In this document: positions 1 through 7,011 of the stretch, one piece after another
Position numbering within the stretch: position 1 is the stretch's first letter
Layout of the letters: every line of letters starts with the position of its first letter
Assembly (NCBI GenBank): GCA_039920745.1
Contig: JBDSDD010000026.1
Coordinates: forward strand, 31,132-95,131
Direction of reading: 5' to 3'
Length of the DNA stretch: 64,000 bases
From: Scleromatobacter sp039920745
GTDB lineage: Bacteria; Pseudomonadota; Gammaproteobacteria; Burkholderiales; Burkholderiaceae_C
Notes under the pieces: generated by a model
The model's database searches: none
What the model was told of the DNA's origin: nothing
The model's input: the letters and a program-made list of their open reading frames with translations, nothing else
Made by a program: the position numbers and the translations under genes

Positions 1-159
1 ATCGTCGACGTCACCGAGAAGAGCTACACGATCGAGCTGACGGGCGACACGTCCAAGCTCGACGCCTTCATCGTGGCGATCGACCGCACCGCCATCCTCG
101 AAACGGTGCGCACCGGCACCAGCGGCATCGGTCGCGGCGAACGCATCCTCCGTGCCTGA
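1..159 (+). CDS. ilvN: Acetolactate synthase small subunit, C-terminal end (partial)
   Basis: The window opens inside a reading frame that encodes about 52 residues and ends with TGA at 157-159. The peptide begins IVDVTEKSYTIELTGD and ends GRGERILRA. This is the C-terminal regulatory part of the acetolactate synthase small subunit, which confers valine feedback control on the large catalytic subunit at the first common step of valine, leucine and isoleucine synthesis. The position immediately before ilvC supports the call, because ilvB-ilvN-ilvC is a standard order in Burkholderiales. The start lies outside the window. Confidence 0.85.
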   Translation: MVDVTEKSYTIELTGDTSKLDAFIVAIDRTAILETVRTGTSGIGRGERILRA

Positions 160-164
160 AATGA

Positions 165-252
165 CGACCCCCATTCGCTCCGCTCACCGCGCCCCGCGGG
201 GGCTGGGCGGCTCGCTCCGGAGCGGCCGCGCGCTCGCCGCCCTGGCGCTCCG
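165..252 (+). repeat. GC-rich intergenic repeat, family 2, between ilvN and ilvC
   Basis: A run of CCCCC-ATTCGCTCCGCT, a CCCCGCGGGGG inverted repeat and further GC-rich inverted pieces begins about 6 bases after the ilvN stop. It resembles the element at 8380-8430 after hpnD when each is read in the direction of its upstream gene. Short repeats of this style, placed just after genes, occur in many Burkholderiales genomes. The function is unknown; a transcript-end hairpin is one possibility. Confidence 0.4.
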
Positions 253-291
253 ATCAATCACAATTTTTACGACGACGAAAGAAGCAACATC

Positions 292-1308
292 ATGAAGGTC
301 TACTACGACAAGGACGCCGATCTTTCCCTCATCAAGGGCAAGAATGTCGCGATCATCGGCTACGGCTCGCAAGGCCATGCCCATGCGCAGAACCTGAACG
401 ACAGCGGCGTCAAGGTGACCGTTGGCTTGCGCAAGGGTGGCGCGTCCTGGGACAAGGTCGCCAAGGCCGGCCTGAAGGTGGCCGAAGTGGCGGACGCCGT
501 GCGCGCCGCCGACGTGGTCATGATCCTGCTGCCCGACGAGAACATCGCCGAGGTCTACAAGAACGACGTTGAGCCCAACATCCGCGAAGGCGCCTCGCTG
601 GCGTTCGCGCACGGCTTCAACGTGCACTATGGCCAGGTCACCCCGCGCGCCGACCTCGACGTCTGGATGGTCGCGCCGAAGGCGCCGGGCCACACCGTGC
701 GCAACACCTACACCCAAGGCGGCGGCGTGCCGCACCTGGTGGCCGTGTACGCCGACAAGACCGGCAAGGCGCGCGACCTGGCGCTGAGCTACGCCGCGGC
801 CAACGGCGGCGGCAAGGCCGGCATCATCGAGACCAACTTCCGCGAAGAGACCGAGACCGACCTGTTCGGCGAACAGGCCGTGCTGTGTGGCGGCGCTGTC
901 GAGCTGATCAAGGCGGGCTTCGAGACGCTGACCGAAGCCGGCTATGCGCCCGAGATGGCGTACTTCGAATGCCTGCACGAGCTCAAGCTGATCGTCGACC
1001 TGATCTATGAAGGCGGCATCGCCAACATGAACTACTCGATCTCCAACAACGCCGAGTACGGTGAGTACGTGACGGGCCCGAAGATCGTCACCGACGAGAC
1101 CAAGAAGGCCATGAAGCAGGTGCTCAAGGACATCCAGACCGGCGAATACGCCAAGAGCTTCATCCTGGAGAACCGCGCCGGCGCCCCGACGCTGCTGTCG
1201 CGCCGCCGCCTGAACGCCGAGCACCCGATCGAAGTCGTCGGCGAGAAGCTGCGCGCGATGATGCCCTGGATCAAGGCCAACAAGCTGGTCGACAAGTCGA
1301 GAAATTGA
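292..1308 (+). CDS. ilvC: Ketol-acid reductoisomerase (NADP+), class I
   Basis: The 338-residue protein has the class I length. It converts acetolactate to dihydroxyisovalerate (and acetohydroxybutyrate to the isoleucine precursor) using NADPH and Mg2+ in the cytosol. The N-terminal Rossmann fold shows GYGSQGHAHAQNL at about residues 25-37. The metal site is visible in the C-terminal knotted domain (ETETDLFGEQ and CLHELKLIVDLIYEGG). The ATG at 292 follows a purine-rich GAAAGAAG sequence at good distance. It sits 132 bases after ilvN, probably in the same operon, and its stop is followed within 6 bases by a repeat element and then a strong terminator. Confidence 0.97.
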   Translation: MKVYYDKDADLSLIKGKNVAIIGYGSQGHAHAQNLNDSGVKVTVGLRKGGASWDKVAKAGLKVAEVADAVRAADVVMILLPDENIAEVYKNDVEPNIREGASLAFAHGFNVHYGQVTPRADLDVWMVAPKAPGHTVRNTYTQGGGVPHLVAVYADKTGKARDLALSYAAANGGGKAGIIETNFREETETDLFGEQAVLCGGAVELIKAGFETLTEAGYAPEMAYFECLHELKLIVDLIYEGGIANMNYSISNNAEYGEYVTGPKIVTDETKKAMKQVLKDIQTGEYAKSFILENRAGAPTLLSRRRLNAEHPIEVVGEKLRAMMPWIKANKLVDKSRN

Positions 1309-1313
1309 GCCGC

Positions 1314-1440
1314 ACGGTCGCTGGCGCTCCCTGCCCCCGCGGGGCCGGCAGAACTGACGACCCCGCGGTCGTTGGCGCTCCCTGCCCCGGAGGGGCCGAC
1401 CGCGAGCGGCCCGGCCGAGCCGGTTGCGCCGCTCCCTTGA
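1314..1440 (-). repeat. GC-rich intergenic repeat, family 1, copy A (partly duplicated)
   Basis: Starting 6 bases after the ilvC stop, the + strand reads CACGGTCGCTGGCGCTCCC. The same head recurs at 1366-1385 as CGGTCGTTGGCGCTCCC, followed by a full element that ends CCGCTCCCTTGA at 1440. The reverse complement matches the elements at 40877-40960 and 49101-49184. This copy therefore carries a partial tandem duplication of its head. In orientation relative to its upstream gene it matches the copy after bamD. Confidence 0.75.
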
Positions 1441-1483
1441 GCTTTTCCAGGGGCGGCGGGAGCGGCAGCGCTGGACGCGTCAG

Positions 1484-1510
1484 AAGGCCACTTCGGTGGC
1501 CTTTTTCTTT
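1484..1510 (+). terminator. Rho-independent terminator downstream of ilvC
   Basis: A perfect 8-bp stem AAGGCCAC/GTGGCCTT (1484-1491 and 1496-1503) closes a TTCG tetraloop and is followed by TTTCTTT. It separates the ilv genes from pssA. Confidence 0.85.
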
Positions 1511-1614
1511 GGAATCGGCGCTCGGCAGTGTCGAGTCACTGCGTTATCCTCGCGCTCCATGAATTCGTGTATTCCGATGACCGCGGCGCCCACCGTTTTG
1601 CGAGGCCTTTCGCG

Positions 1615-2451
1615 ATGAACGACCTGATCCCTGCTCAAGACGACGACGACGGCGAGGACGCTCATGTGGCGCCGCGCCCGCGTCGCAAGGGCGTCTACAT
1701 CCTGCCCAACCTGTTCACGCTGGCCGCGCTGTTCGGCGGCTTCTACGCGATCGTGATGGCGATGAACGGCAAGTACGAGAACTCGTGCTACGGCGTGTTC
1801 TGCGCGATGGTGCTCGACAGCCTGGACGGCCGCGTGGCGCGCATGACCAACACGCAGAGCGCATTCGGCGCCGAGATGGACAGCTTGTCCGACATGGTCA
1901 GCTTCGGAGCTGCGCCGGCGTTGATCGTCTACGAATGGGCGCTCAAGGGCTTGGGCAAGGCCGGCTGGGGCATCGCGTTCTTCTACTGCGCCTGCGCGGC
2001 GCTGCGCCTGGCGCGCTTCAATACCAATCACGCGGTGGTCGACAAGCGCTACTTCCAGGGCCTGCCGAGCCCGGCTGCGGCCGCATTGGTGGTCAGCTTC
2101 ATCTGGGTGGTGGTGGACAAGCAGGCCGGCGACGTCAACGGCGACGCCGTCCTGCAATGGGCTGCGGCCGCCGCCACGTTCTACGCGGGCGTGACGATGG
2201 TGGTCAACGTGCCGTTCTACAGCTTCAAGGACTTGAGCCTCAAGCGCTCGGTGCCCTTCATCGTGATCGTGCTGATCGCGCTGGCCATCGGCATCATCAA
2301 CCTGTACCCGGCGCGCATCTTCTTCGCGATCTTCTGCCTGTACGGGGTGTCGGGCTACCTCGTCTACGTCTACAAGCGGGCCAAGGGCACGCCCGTCAGC
2401 GCCATCGCGTTGTCGACGGACGAGCCGGACGAAGTCGGCCTGCATCGGTGA
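1615..2451 (+). CDS. pssA: CDP-diacylglycerol--serine O-phosphatidyltransferase
   Basis: The protein transfers a phosphatidyl group from CDP-diacylglycerol to serine, giving phosphatidylserine, the precursor of phosphatidylethanolamine. It is an inner-membrane enzyme. The complete CDP-alcohol phosphatidyltransferase signature D-x2-DG-x2-AR-x8-G-x3-D-x3-D is visible at residues 68-93 (DSLDGRVAR, then G85, D89, D93). Several hydrophobic segments follow. I chose the ATG at 1615 (MNDLIPAQ, 278 residues) because it has GAGG nine bases upstream; the frame stays open further upstream, but that would overlap the terminator region. Placement between ilvC and leuA is conserved in Burkholderiales and has no obvious metabolic logic. 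Confidence 0.93.
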   Translation: MNDLIPAQDDDDGEDAHVAPRPRRKGVYILPNLFTLAALFGGFYAIVMAMNGKYENSCYGVFCAMVLDSLDGRVARMTNTQSAFGAEMDSLSDMVSFGAAPALIVYEWALKGLGKAGWGIAFFYCACAALRLARFNTNHAVVDKRYFQGLPSPAAAALVVSFIWVVVDKQAGDVNGDAVLQWAAAAATFYAGVTMVVNVPFYSFKDLSLKRSVPFIVIVLIALAIGIINLYPARIFFAIFCLYGVSGYLVYVYKRAKGTPVSAIALSTDEPDEVGLHR

Positions 2452-2568
2452 GGGGCTGCGATCGCTTGCGTGCAGGTGGCGTTCCAGTGTCGGTGTCACC
2501 CTCGGCAGTGCGAAGAAGGCCTTCGTCAACCGCGAAGATTTCATCACCACAGGCCGCTGTCAGCGTGC

Positions 2569-2574
2569 TATATT
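2569..2574 (+). promoter_or_regulatory. Candidate -10 box for the leuA transcript
   Basis: TATATT stands out in GC-rich surroundings. With the usual 6-7 base distance, transcription would start at about 2580-2582, on top of the ATG of the short leader frame at 2582. No good -35 hexamer is visible at 16-18 bases, so an activator may be needed or the box may be fortuitous. Confidence 0.4.
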
Positions 2575-2581
2575 CATTTTC

Positions 2582-2641
2582 ATGACGTCCCGCATTGTGC
2601 CCATTACGCTATCCCTAGCCGGAGAACCGCGGGTGCTTTGA
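2582..2641 (+). CDS. Candidate leucine/branched-chain leader peptide upstream of leuA
   Basis: A 19-codon frame encodes MTSRIVPITLSLAGEPRVL. Seven of the 19 residues are branched-chain (2 Ile, 2 Val, 3 Leu). The three Leu codons are CTA, CTA and CTT, codons expected to be rare in DNA of this composition, where neighbouring genes use CTG or CTC. The stop lies 30 bases before a long hairpin (2672-2704) and 108 bases before leuA. No Shine-Dalgarno sequence precedes the ATG, which coincides with the predicted transcription start, so the peptide may be translated from a leaderless mRNA. The arrangement fits ribosome-mediated attenuation as known for leu, ilv and trp operons. The regulatory role is inference. 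Confidence 0.5.
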   Translation: MTSRIVPITLSLAGEPRVL

Positions 2642-2671
2642 TCGTTCACGTCTGAACTGAATTCCCGGATC

Positions 2672-2705
2672 AACGGCCCGCTCTGCGCAACGCAGCGGGC
2701 CGTTT
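2672..2705 (+). terminator. Attenuator-like hairpin in the leuA leader
   Basis: A perfect 11-bp stem AACGGCCCGCT/AGCGGGCCGTT (2672-2682 and 2694-2704) has an 11-base loop in which GCG and CGC can also pair. Only three T residues follow, so it would be a weak terminator alone. Its position between the leader peptide and leuA fits an attenuator. Confidence 0.55.
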
Positions 2706-2749
2706 CCAATTGCGGCGTTGCCACCCAAGAAATCCCTGGAGAACTAGCG

Positions 2750-4453
2750 ATGTCCATGCTCAAGAACCCCATCACCAAGTACCGACCGGTCGCTCCGGTG
2801 CGCCTGACCGACCGTACCTGGCCCGACGCCGTGTTGACCAAGGCCCCCGTGTGGTGCAGTTCCGACCTGCGCGACGGCAACCAGGCGCTGATCGAGCCGA
2901 TGGACGCCGAGCGCAAGCTGCGCATGTTCGAGACGCTGGTGCGCGTGGGCTTCAAGGAGATCGAGGTCGGCTTCCCGTCGGCCTCGCAGACCGAGTTCGA
3001 CTTCGTGCGCAAGCTCATCGAGGACAACCTGATCCCCGACGACGTCACGATCCAGGTGCTGACGCCGGCCCGTGCGGCGCTGATCGAGCGCAGCTTCGAG
3101 GCGGTGCGCGGCGCCAGGCGCGTGATCATGCACTTGTACAACGCGACGGCGCCGATGATGCGCAAAGTCGTGCTGGGCGTGGACGTGGAAGGCGTGATCG
3201 CGCTCGCCGCCACTCACGCCCGCATCATCAAGGAACTGGCCGAGAAGCAGCCCGCCACCGACTGGCGCTTCGAATACTCGCCGGAGATGTACTCCGACAC
3301 CGAGCTCGAGGTCTCGCGCCGCGTGATCGACGCTGTCACCGACGTGTGGCAGCCGACGCCCGAGCGCACCTGCATCATCAACCTGCCGACGACGGTCGAG
3401 CACTCCACGCCCAACATCTACGCCGACATGATCGAGTGGACGTGCCGCCACATCAAGCGCCGCGATTCGGTGGTGATCTCGGCGCACCCGCACAACGACC
3501 GTGGCACCGGCACGGCCACGGCCGAGCTCGCGCTGATGGCCGGGGCTGACCGTGTCGAGGGCTGCCTGTTCGGCAACGGCGAGCGCACCGGCAACGTCGA
3601 CATCGTCAACATCGCGCTCAATCTGTACACGCAGGGGGTCGACCCGCAACTCGACTTCTCGGACATCGACGAGATCCGCCGCGTCGTCGAGTACTGCAAC
3701 CAGTTGCCGGTGCATCCGCGCCACCCGTACGTGGGCGACCTCGTCTTCACGTCGTTCTCCGGCTCGCACCAGGACGCCATCAAGAAGGCTTTCGCCGCGC
3801 GTCGCGAAGGCGACGTCTGGGACATGCCGTACCTGCCGATCGATCCGAAGGATCTCGGCCGCAGCTACGAGGCGATCATTCGCGTCAACAGCCAGTCGGG
3901 CAAGGGCGGCATCGCCTACCTGCTCGAGTCGGAGTACGGGCTGGAACTGCCGCGCCGCCTGCAGATCGAGTTCAGCCAGGTCGTGCAGGCCGTGATGGAC
4001 GCGCAAGGCCGCGAAGTGACGGCCTCGGATATCTGGAAGATCTTCGAGTCTGAATACCGCATTGCCGAAGGCGTCGTCACCCTGTCCGATTTGAGCCAGA
4101 CCGACATCGGCGAGGGCCGCGTGCGCGTGGCGGCCGAGGCGGTCGTGATGGGTCGCAAGATGGCATTCGAAGGCGCCGGCAACGGCCCGGTCGACGCCTT
4201 CGTCGATGGCCTGTCGCGGGCGGCCGGCGTGCCGGTCAAGGTGCTGAACTACCACGAGCATTCGATCGGCGGCGGCGCGCAGGCGCGGGCGGCGGCCTAC
4301 CTGGAGGTGCGTGTTGGCGATGCGGCACCGGTGTTCGGTGTCGGCATCGACGCCAACATCGTGCGGGCCACGCTGCTGGCCGTGCTGTCGGCCACGTCGC
4401 GCGGCACGAGCCCGGTGTCGGTCGAGCAGGTCGTGGCACAAGCCGTCGCCTGA
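2750..4453 (+). CDS. leuA: 2-isopropylmalate synthase
   Basis: The 567-residue enzyme condenses acetyl-CoA with 2-oxoisovalerate, the committed step of leucine synthesis. The N-terminal TIM barrel contains the catalytic SDLRDGNQAL motif near residue 40 and the metal-ligand motif SAHPHNDRGTGTA near residue 245. The C-terminal third (from about residue 430) is the leucine-binding regulatory domain. Length and the N-terminus (PDRTWPD-like start, GFPSASQTEFDFVR) match the long form typified by mycobacterial and corynebacterial LeuA rather than the roughly 515-residue enterobacterial form. The ATG at 2750 follows GGAGAAC. Expression is likely leucine-controlled through the upstream leader. Confidence 0.95.
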   Translation: MSMLKNPITKYRPVAPVRLTDRTWPDAVLTKAPVWCSSDLRDGNQALIEPMDAERKLRMFETLVRVGFKEIEVGFPSASQTEFDFVRKLIEDNLIPDDVTIQVLTPARAALIERSFEAVRGARRVIMHLYNATAPMMRKVVLGVDVEGVIALAATHARIIKELAEKQPATDWRFEYSPEMYSDTELEVSRRVIDAVTDVWQPTPERTCIINLPTTVEHSTPNIYADMIEWTCRHIKRRDSVVISAHPHNDRGTGTATAELALMAGADRVEGCLFGNGERTGNVDIVNIALNLYTQGVDPQLDFSDIDEIRRVVEYCNQLPVHPRHPYVGDLVFTSFSGSHQDAIKKAFAARREGDVWDMPYLPIDPKDLGRSYEAIIRVNSQSGKGGIAYLLESEYGLELPRRLQIEFSQVVQAVMDAQGREVTASDIWKIFESEYRIAEGVVTLSDLSQTDIGEGRVRVAAEAVVMGRKMAFEGAGNGPVDAFVDGLSRAAGVPVKVLNYHEHSIGGGAQARAAAYLEVRVGDAAPVFGVGIDANIVRATLLAVLSATSRGTSPVSVEQVVAQAVA

Positions 4454-4463
4454 GACGTGTAAA

Positions 4464-4492
4464 GACAGGACGGCGCCGGTCGCCGTCCTGTC
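4464..4492 (+). terminator. Hairpin downstream of leuA
   Basis: A perfect 11-bp stem GACAGGACGGC/GCCGTCCTGTC (4464-4474 and 4482-4492) with a 7-base loop lies 10 bases after the leuA stop. There is no T tract, so it may be a transcript-end or RNA-stabilising hairpin rather than a complete intrinsic terminator. Confidence 0.5.
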
Positions 4493-4825
4493 ATCACCCG
4501 GTCACTTCTGGACACCTTGTCGCGTTGGGAAACGTCGACCCGTACCCCGGCGTCCTTAAGTGACTCGCTGATGCGTAAAGCCGTGGCAAATGCCCGCTTT
4601 TCGGCCCTTGGCGAGGCCGTCGAATGCGGAAAATCCACTCTTCCGACCTGAAGATGCGCCTTTCCACGACGGGCGTATTGGTCCAGCGTGGATCCGAAAC
4701 CCTGAAATTGCGTCGGTGAGTCAGCCGAATATGAGTTTGTTGCGTTAGACAGCATTGCTGCGCCGTCCGACCTGCTCCGAACTTGTTACAAGCTGTCCCG
4801 CTCGTTCGACGTCCGGTTGAGGAAG

Positions 4826-4858
4826 TCCACGCAAGCTTTTGATCTTGCGTGGATTTTT
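4826..4858 (+). terminator. Rho-independent terminator 22 bases before the PBP7-like gene
   Basis: A perfect 10-bp stem TCCACGCAAG/CTTGCGTGGA (4826-4835 and 4844-4853) with an 8-base loop is followed by TTTTT. It is orientated with the downstream gene and ends 22 bases before its ATG. A promoter upstream would therefore have to read through it; see findings. Confidence 0.85.
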
Positions 4859-4880
4859 CCTTTGCTTTAGACTGAAACAA

Positions 4881-5972
4881 ATGGTGAATCAACTGGCTTC
4901 CGGCTCTTGCGTGTCGCGAAATTTCAAGCAACTGTCGCGTTGGGTGCTGTCCTGCGCCGTCGGCGGTGCCCTTGTCTGCGCCTCGTTCGCGAGCAGCGCC
5001 GTCACCACGTCGACCAGCCAAGCCAAGCACCACCGCAAGACCGCAGCCTCCGCCCACGTCGCCCCGCGCGCGAAGCGGGTGGCCATGGTTCGCCACACGA
5101 CCACCGTCACGCGGACGACCGTGCGCGTTGCCGACATCCGGTCGCAATCGGCCGGCTACGCCGCCGGCCTGCACACGACCGAAGATCCGCTGCTCCTGCG
5201 CTCCGGCGCCGCGCTCGTGCTGGACCAGGACACCCACGAAGTCCTCTACAGCAAGAACTCGGAAGCCGTGCTGCCGATCGCCTCGCTCAGCAAGCTGATG
5301 ACCGCGCTGGTGATCAGCGAAGCCAACCAGCCGCTCGACGAAGTCCTGGCCATCACCAGCGACGACATCGACACCGAGAAGGGCACGCATTCGCGCCTGA
5401 CGCCCGGCACGCAACTGCCGCGTGGCGTGATGCTGCACCTGGCCTTGATGTCGTCTGAAAACCGCGCCGCCAATGCGCTGGGCCGCAATTTCCCCGGTGG
5501 CCTGGCCGCCTTCATCCCCGCGATGAACGCCAAGGCCAAGGAACTCGGCATGCTCGACACGCATTACGTCGAGCCCACCGGCCTGTCGAGCCAGAACAAG
5601 TCCAGCGCGCGCGACCTCGCGGTGCTGGTCAACGCGGCGCATCAGGTGCCGCTGCTGCGTGAATATTCGACCACGCCGTCGCTGGACGTCGAACTGGGGC
5701 GTCGCCAGGTGCAGTTCCACACCACCGACCGCCTCGTCGCCAACCCGACGTGGGACATCGGCCTGCAAAAGACCGGCTTCATCAACGAAGCGGGCCAGTG
5801 CCTGGTGATGCAGGCCCAGATGGCCGGCCGCAAGCTGATCATGGTGCTGCTCGATTCCGCCGGCAAGTACTCGCGCATCGCCGACGCCGAACGCATCCGC
5901 AAGTGGGTCACGACCAACCACACGGCGCCGGCGCCGGCGGCCATCCGCACGACGGTCACGGCAGCGGGCTGA
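4881..5972 (+). CDS. pbpG: D-alanyl-D-alanine endopeptidase (PBP7/8-like, peptidase S11)
   Basis: The 363-residue periplasmic enzyme cuts peptidoglycan cross-links. All three penicillin-binding motifs are present: SLSK with the nucleophile at Ser135, S-E-N at residues 192-194 and KTG at residues 297-299. An N-terminal signal peptide (hydrophobic WVLSCAVGGALVCASFASSA, residues 21-40) is followed by a Thr/Ala/Lys-rich linker to about residue 100. I prefer the ATG at 4881; an in-frame TTG at 4839 lies inside the terminator hairpin and is unlikely. Assignment to PbpG rather than DacA rests on length and the motif context LQKTGFINEAGQCLVM. Confidence 0.88.
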   Translation: MVNQLASGSCVSRNFKQLSRWVLSCAVGGALVCASFASSAVTTSTSQAKHHRKTAASAHVAPRAKRVAMVRHTTTVTRTTVRVADIRSQSAGYAAGLHTTEDPLLLRSGAALVLDQDTHEVLYSKNSEAVLPIASLSKLMTALVISEANQPLDEVLAITSDDIDTEKGTHSRLTPGTQLPRGVMLHLALMSSENRAANALGRNFPGGLAAFIPAMNAKAKELGMLDTHYVEPTGLSSQNKSSARDLAVLVNAAHQVPLLREYSTTPSLDVELGRRQVQFHTTDRLVANPTWDIGLQKTGFINEAGQCLVMQAQMAGRKLIMVLLDSAGKYSRIADAERIRKWVTTNHTAPAPAAIRTTVTAAG

Positions 5973-6009
5973 TCAAGCAACGAATCGCAGGGATAACAAA
6001 GCGATGGGA

Positions 6010-6041
6010 AAAGGGCCGGTGGCGCAAGTCACCGGCCCTTT
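6010..6041 (+). terminator. Terminator downstream of pbpG
   Basis: A perfect 12-bp stem AAAGGGCCGGTG/CACCGGCCCTTT (6010-6021 and 6030-6041) has an 8-base loop. It has A residues on the 5' side and T residues on the 3' side, so it could serve both pbpG and, less directly, the convergent IclR-type gene. Confidence 0.75.
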
Positions 6042-6102
6042 CAATTTGGGCCGACAGGCTGCTTCGGGCGGGCTCCTGAACGTTGCAGGGCGACGTGATC
6101 GA

Positions 6103-6138
6103 GAAGCGCGCGAAGCGCGCGAAGCGCGCAAAGCGGGG
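6103..6138. repeat. Short 9-base tandem repeat
   Basis: GAAGCGCGC occurs three times in a row (6103-6111, 6112-6120, 6121-6129), followed by a degenerate fourth unit AAAGCGGGG. It lies in the gap between two convergent genes, 20 bases beyond the end of the IclR-type gene. No function can be read from it. Confidence 0.8.
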
Positions 6139-6157
6139 TCAGCGGCGCTGTCGGAAT

Positions 6158-6961
6158 TCAGGCCGCCGTGCCATGGCCCAGCGCCGCCGAGATCCGAGCC
6201 GCGGTCTCCTTGACGCGATCCAGCCACGATTCCTCCAGTCGGTCGGCGGGCGCCGAGACCGACAGCCCCGCCACGAGGCGGCCCTGGTCGTCGTAGATTC
6301 CGGCGGCCATGCAGCGCACGCCCAGTTCGAGCTCCTCGTCGTCGCGCGAGATCGAGGTCCTGCGGATCTTGTCGAGCTCGCGTTCGAGCTGCGCGAGGTC
6401 GGTGAGGCTGTTGCGCGTGTGCCCGGTCAGGCCCGTGCGTGTCGCGTACGCGCGCACGCGCTGGGGCTCGTCGTTGGCGAGGAACAGCTTGCCCACCGAG
6501 GTGAGGTGCAGCGGCGCGCGGCCGCCGACGGCGCGCACGACCTGCATGCCCGAACGTTCGCTGTAGGTGCGTTCGATGTAGACGATCTCGTCGCCCTGGC
6601 GCACCGACAGGTTGACTGGCTGGTGCGTCAGCTTGTGCAGTTCGCGCATCGGGCCGATGGCGGCTTCGCGCACATCCAGGCGCGCCTTGACCAGGTTGCC
6701 AAGTTCCAGCAGGCGCATGCCCAGCCGGTAGCTGCCGGCTTCGGGGCGTTCGACGAAGCGGCCCTCGGCCAGGTCGTTGAGGATGCGGTGCGCCGTGGAC
6801 GGGTGCAGCCCGGTGCGGGCGCTGAGCTCCTTCAGCGGCACCGGGTCGGTGTGCGCGGCCAGCACGTCGAGCAGCGCGTAGGCGCGTGCGAGTACCTGGA
6901 TGGTGGGTCCGGAGCCGTCTGACTTGGACATGGGGTCGGCCTGGGGCGGTGGGGACTCCAT
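6158..6961 (-). CDS. IclR-family transcriptional regulator
   Basis: The 267-residue protein has the standard IclR layout. An N-terminal winged helix-turn-helix lies at about residues 25-80 (PLKELSARTGLHPSTAHRIL is the recognition region). A C-terminal effector-binding domain follows (SVGKLFLA and GVRCMAAGIYDDQGRLVAGLSVS are typical). Such proteins are usually small-molecule-responsive repressors or activators of catabolic genes. The target is not evident: it is on the same strand as, and just downstream of, hpnE, with 50 bases between them. An alternative start, MSKSDGSGP, lies at 6931. Confidence 0.9.
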   Translation of the reverse strand: MESPPPQADPMSKSDGSGPTIQVLARAYALLDVLAAHTDPVPLKELSARTGLHPSTAHRILNDLAEGRFVERPEAGSYRLGMRLLELGNLVKARLDVREAAIGPMRELHKLTHQPVNLSVRQGDEIVYIERTYSERSGMQVVRAVGGRAPLHLTSVGKLFLANDEPQRVRAYATRTGLTGHTRNSLTDLAQLERELDKIRRTSISRDDEELELGVRCMAAGIYDDQGRLVAGLSVSAPADRLEESWLDRVKETAARISAALGHGTAA

Positions 6962-7011
6962 TCTCGCATGGTGAAACCCGTGTTCACGTTGCGATTTCCC
7001 GACTGACGCGC

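Larger units (their letters stand above)
4454..4880. other. Non-coding interval between leuA and the PBP7-like gene
   Basis: This 427-base stretch holds a hairpin just after leuA (4464-4492) and a true terminator near its end (4826-4858). Between them the sequence looks visibly less GC-rich than the neighbouring genes. Open frames on either strand show no recognisable motif or start signal, and I see no gene in it. Any promoter for the downstream gene must lie here, but I could not pick one with confidence. Confidence 0.6.

Noticed and set aside
1480..2550. Long open frame on the minus strand across pssA
   Set aside because: It is one of many GC-rich antisense frames with His/Arg/Asp-rich composition, no start signal and no motif; the plus-strand frame carries the full CDP-alcohol phosphatidyltransferase signature.
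4494..4755. Minus-strand frame in the leuA-pbpG gap
   Set aside because: No ribosome binding site, no motif, and it runs into leuA antisense sequence.
6103..6138. Short tandem units as a CRISPR array or iteron origin
   Set aside because: Nine-base units without spacers, no cas genes and no replication gene; it is simply a short tandem repeat.
6083..6922. Plus-strand frame across the IclR gene including the 9-base repeats
   Set aside because: It is antisense to a clear winged-helix regulator, and the repeat part encodes only a meaningless KRAKRAKR run.
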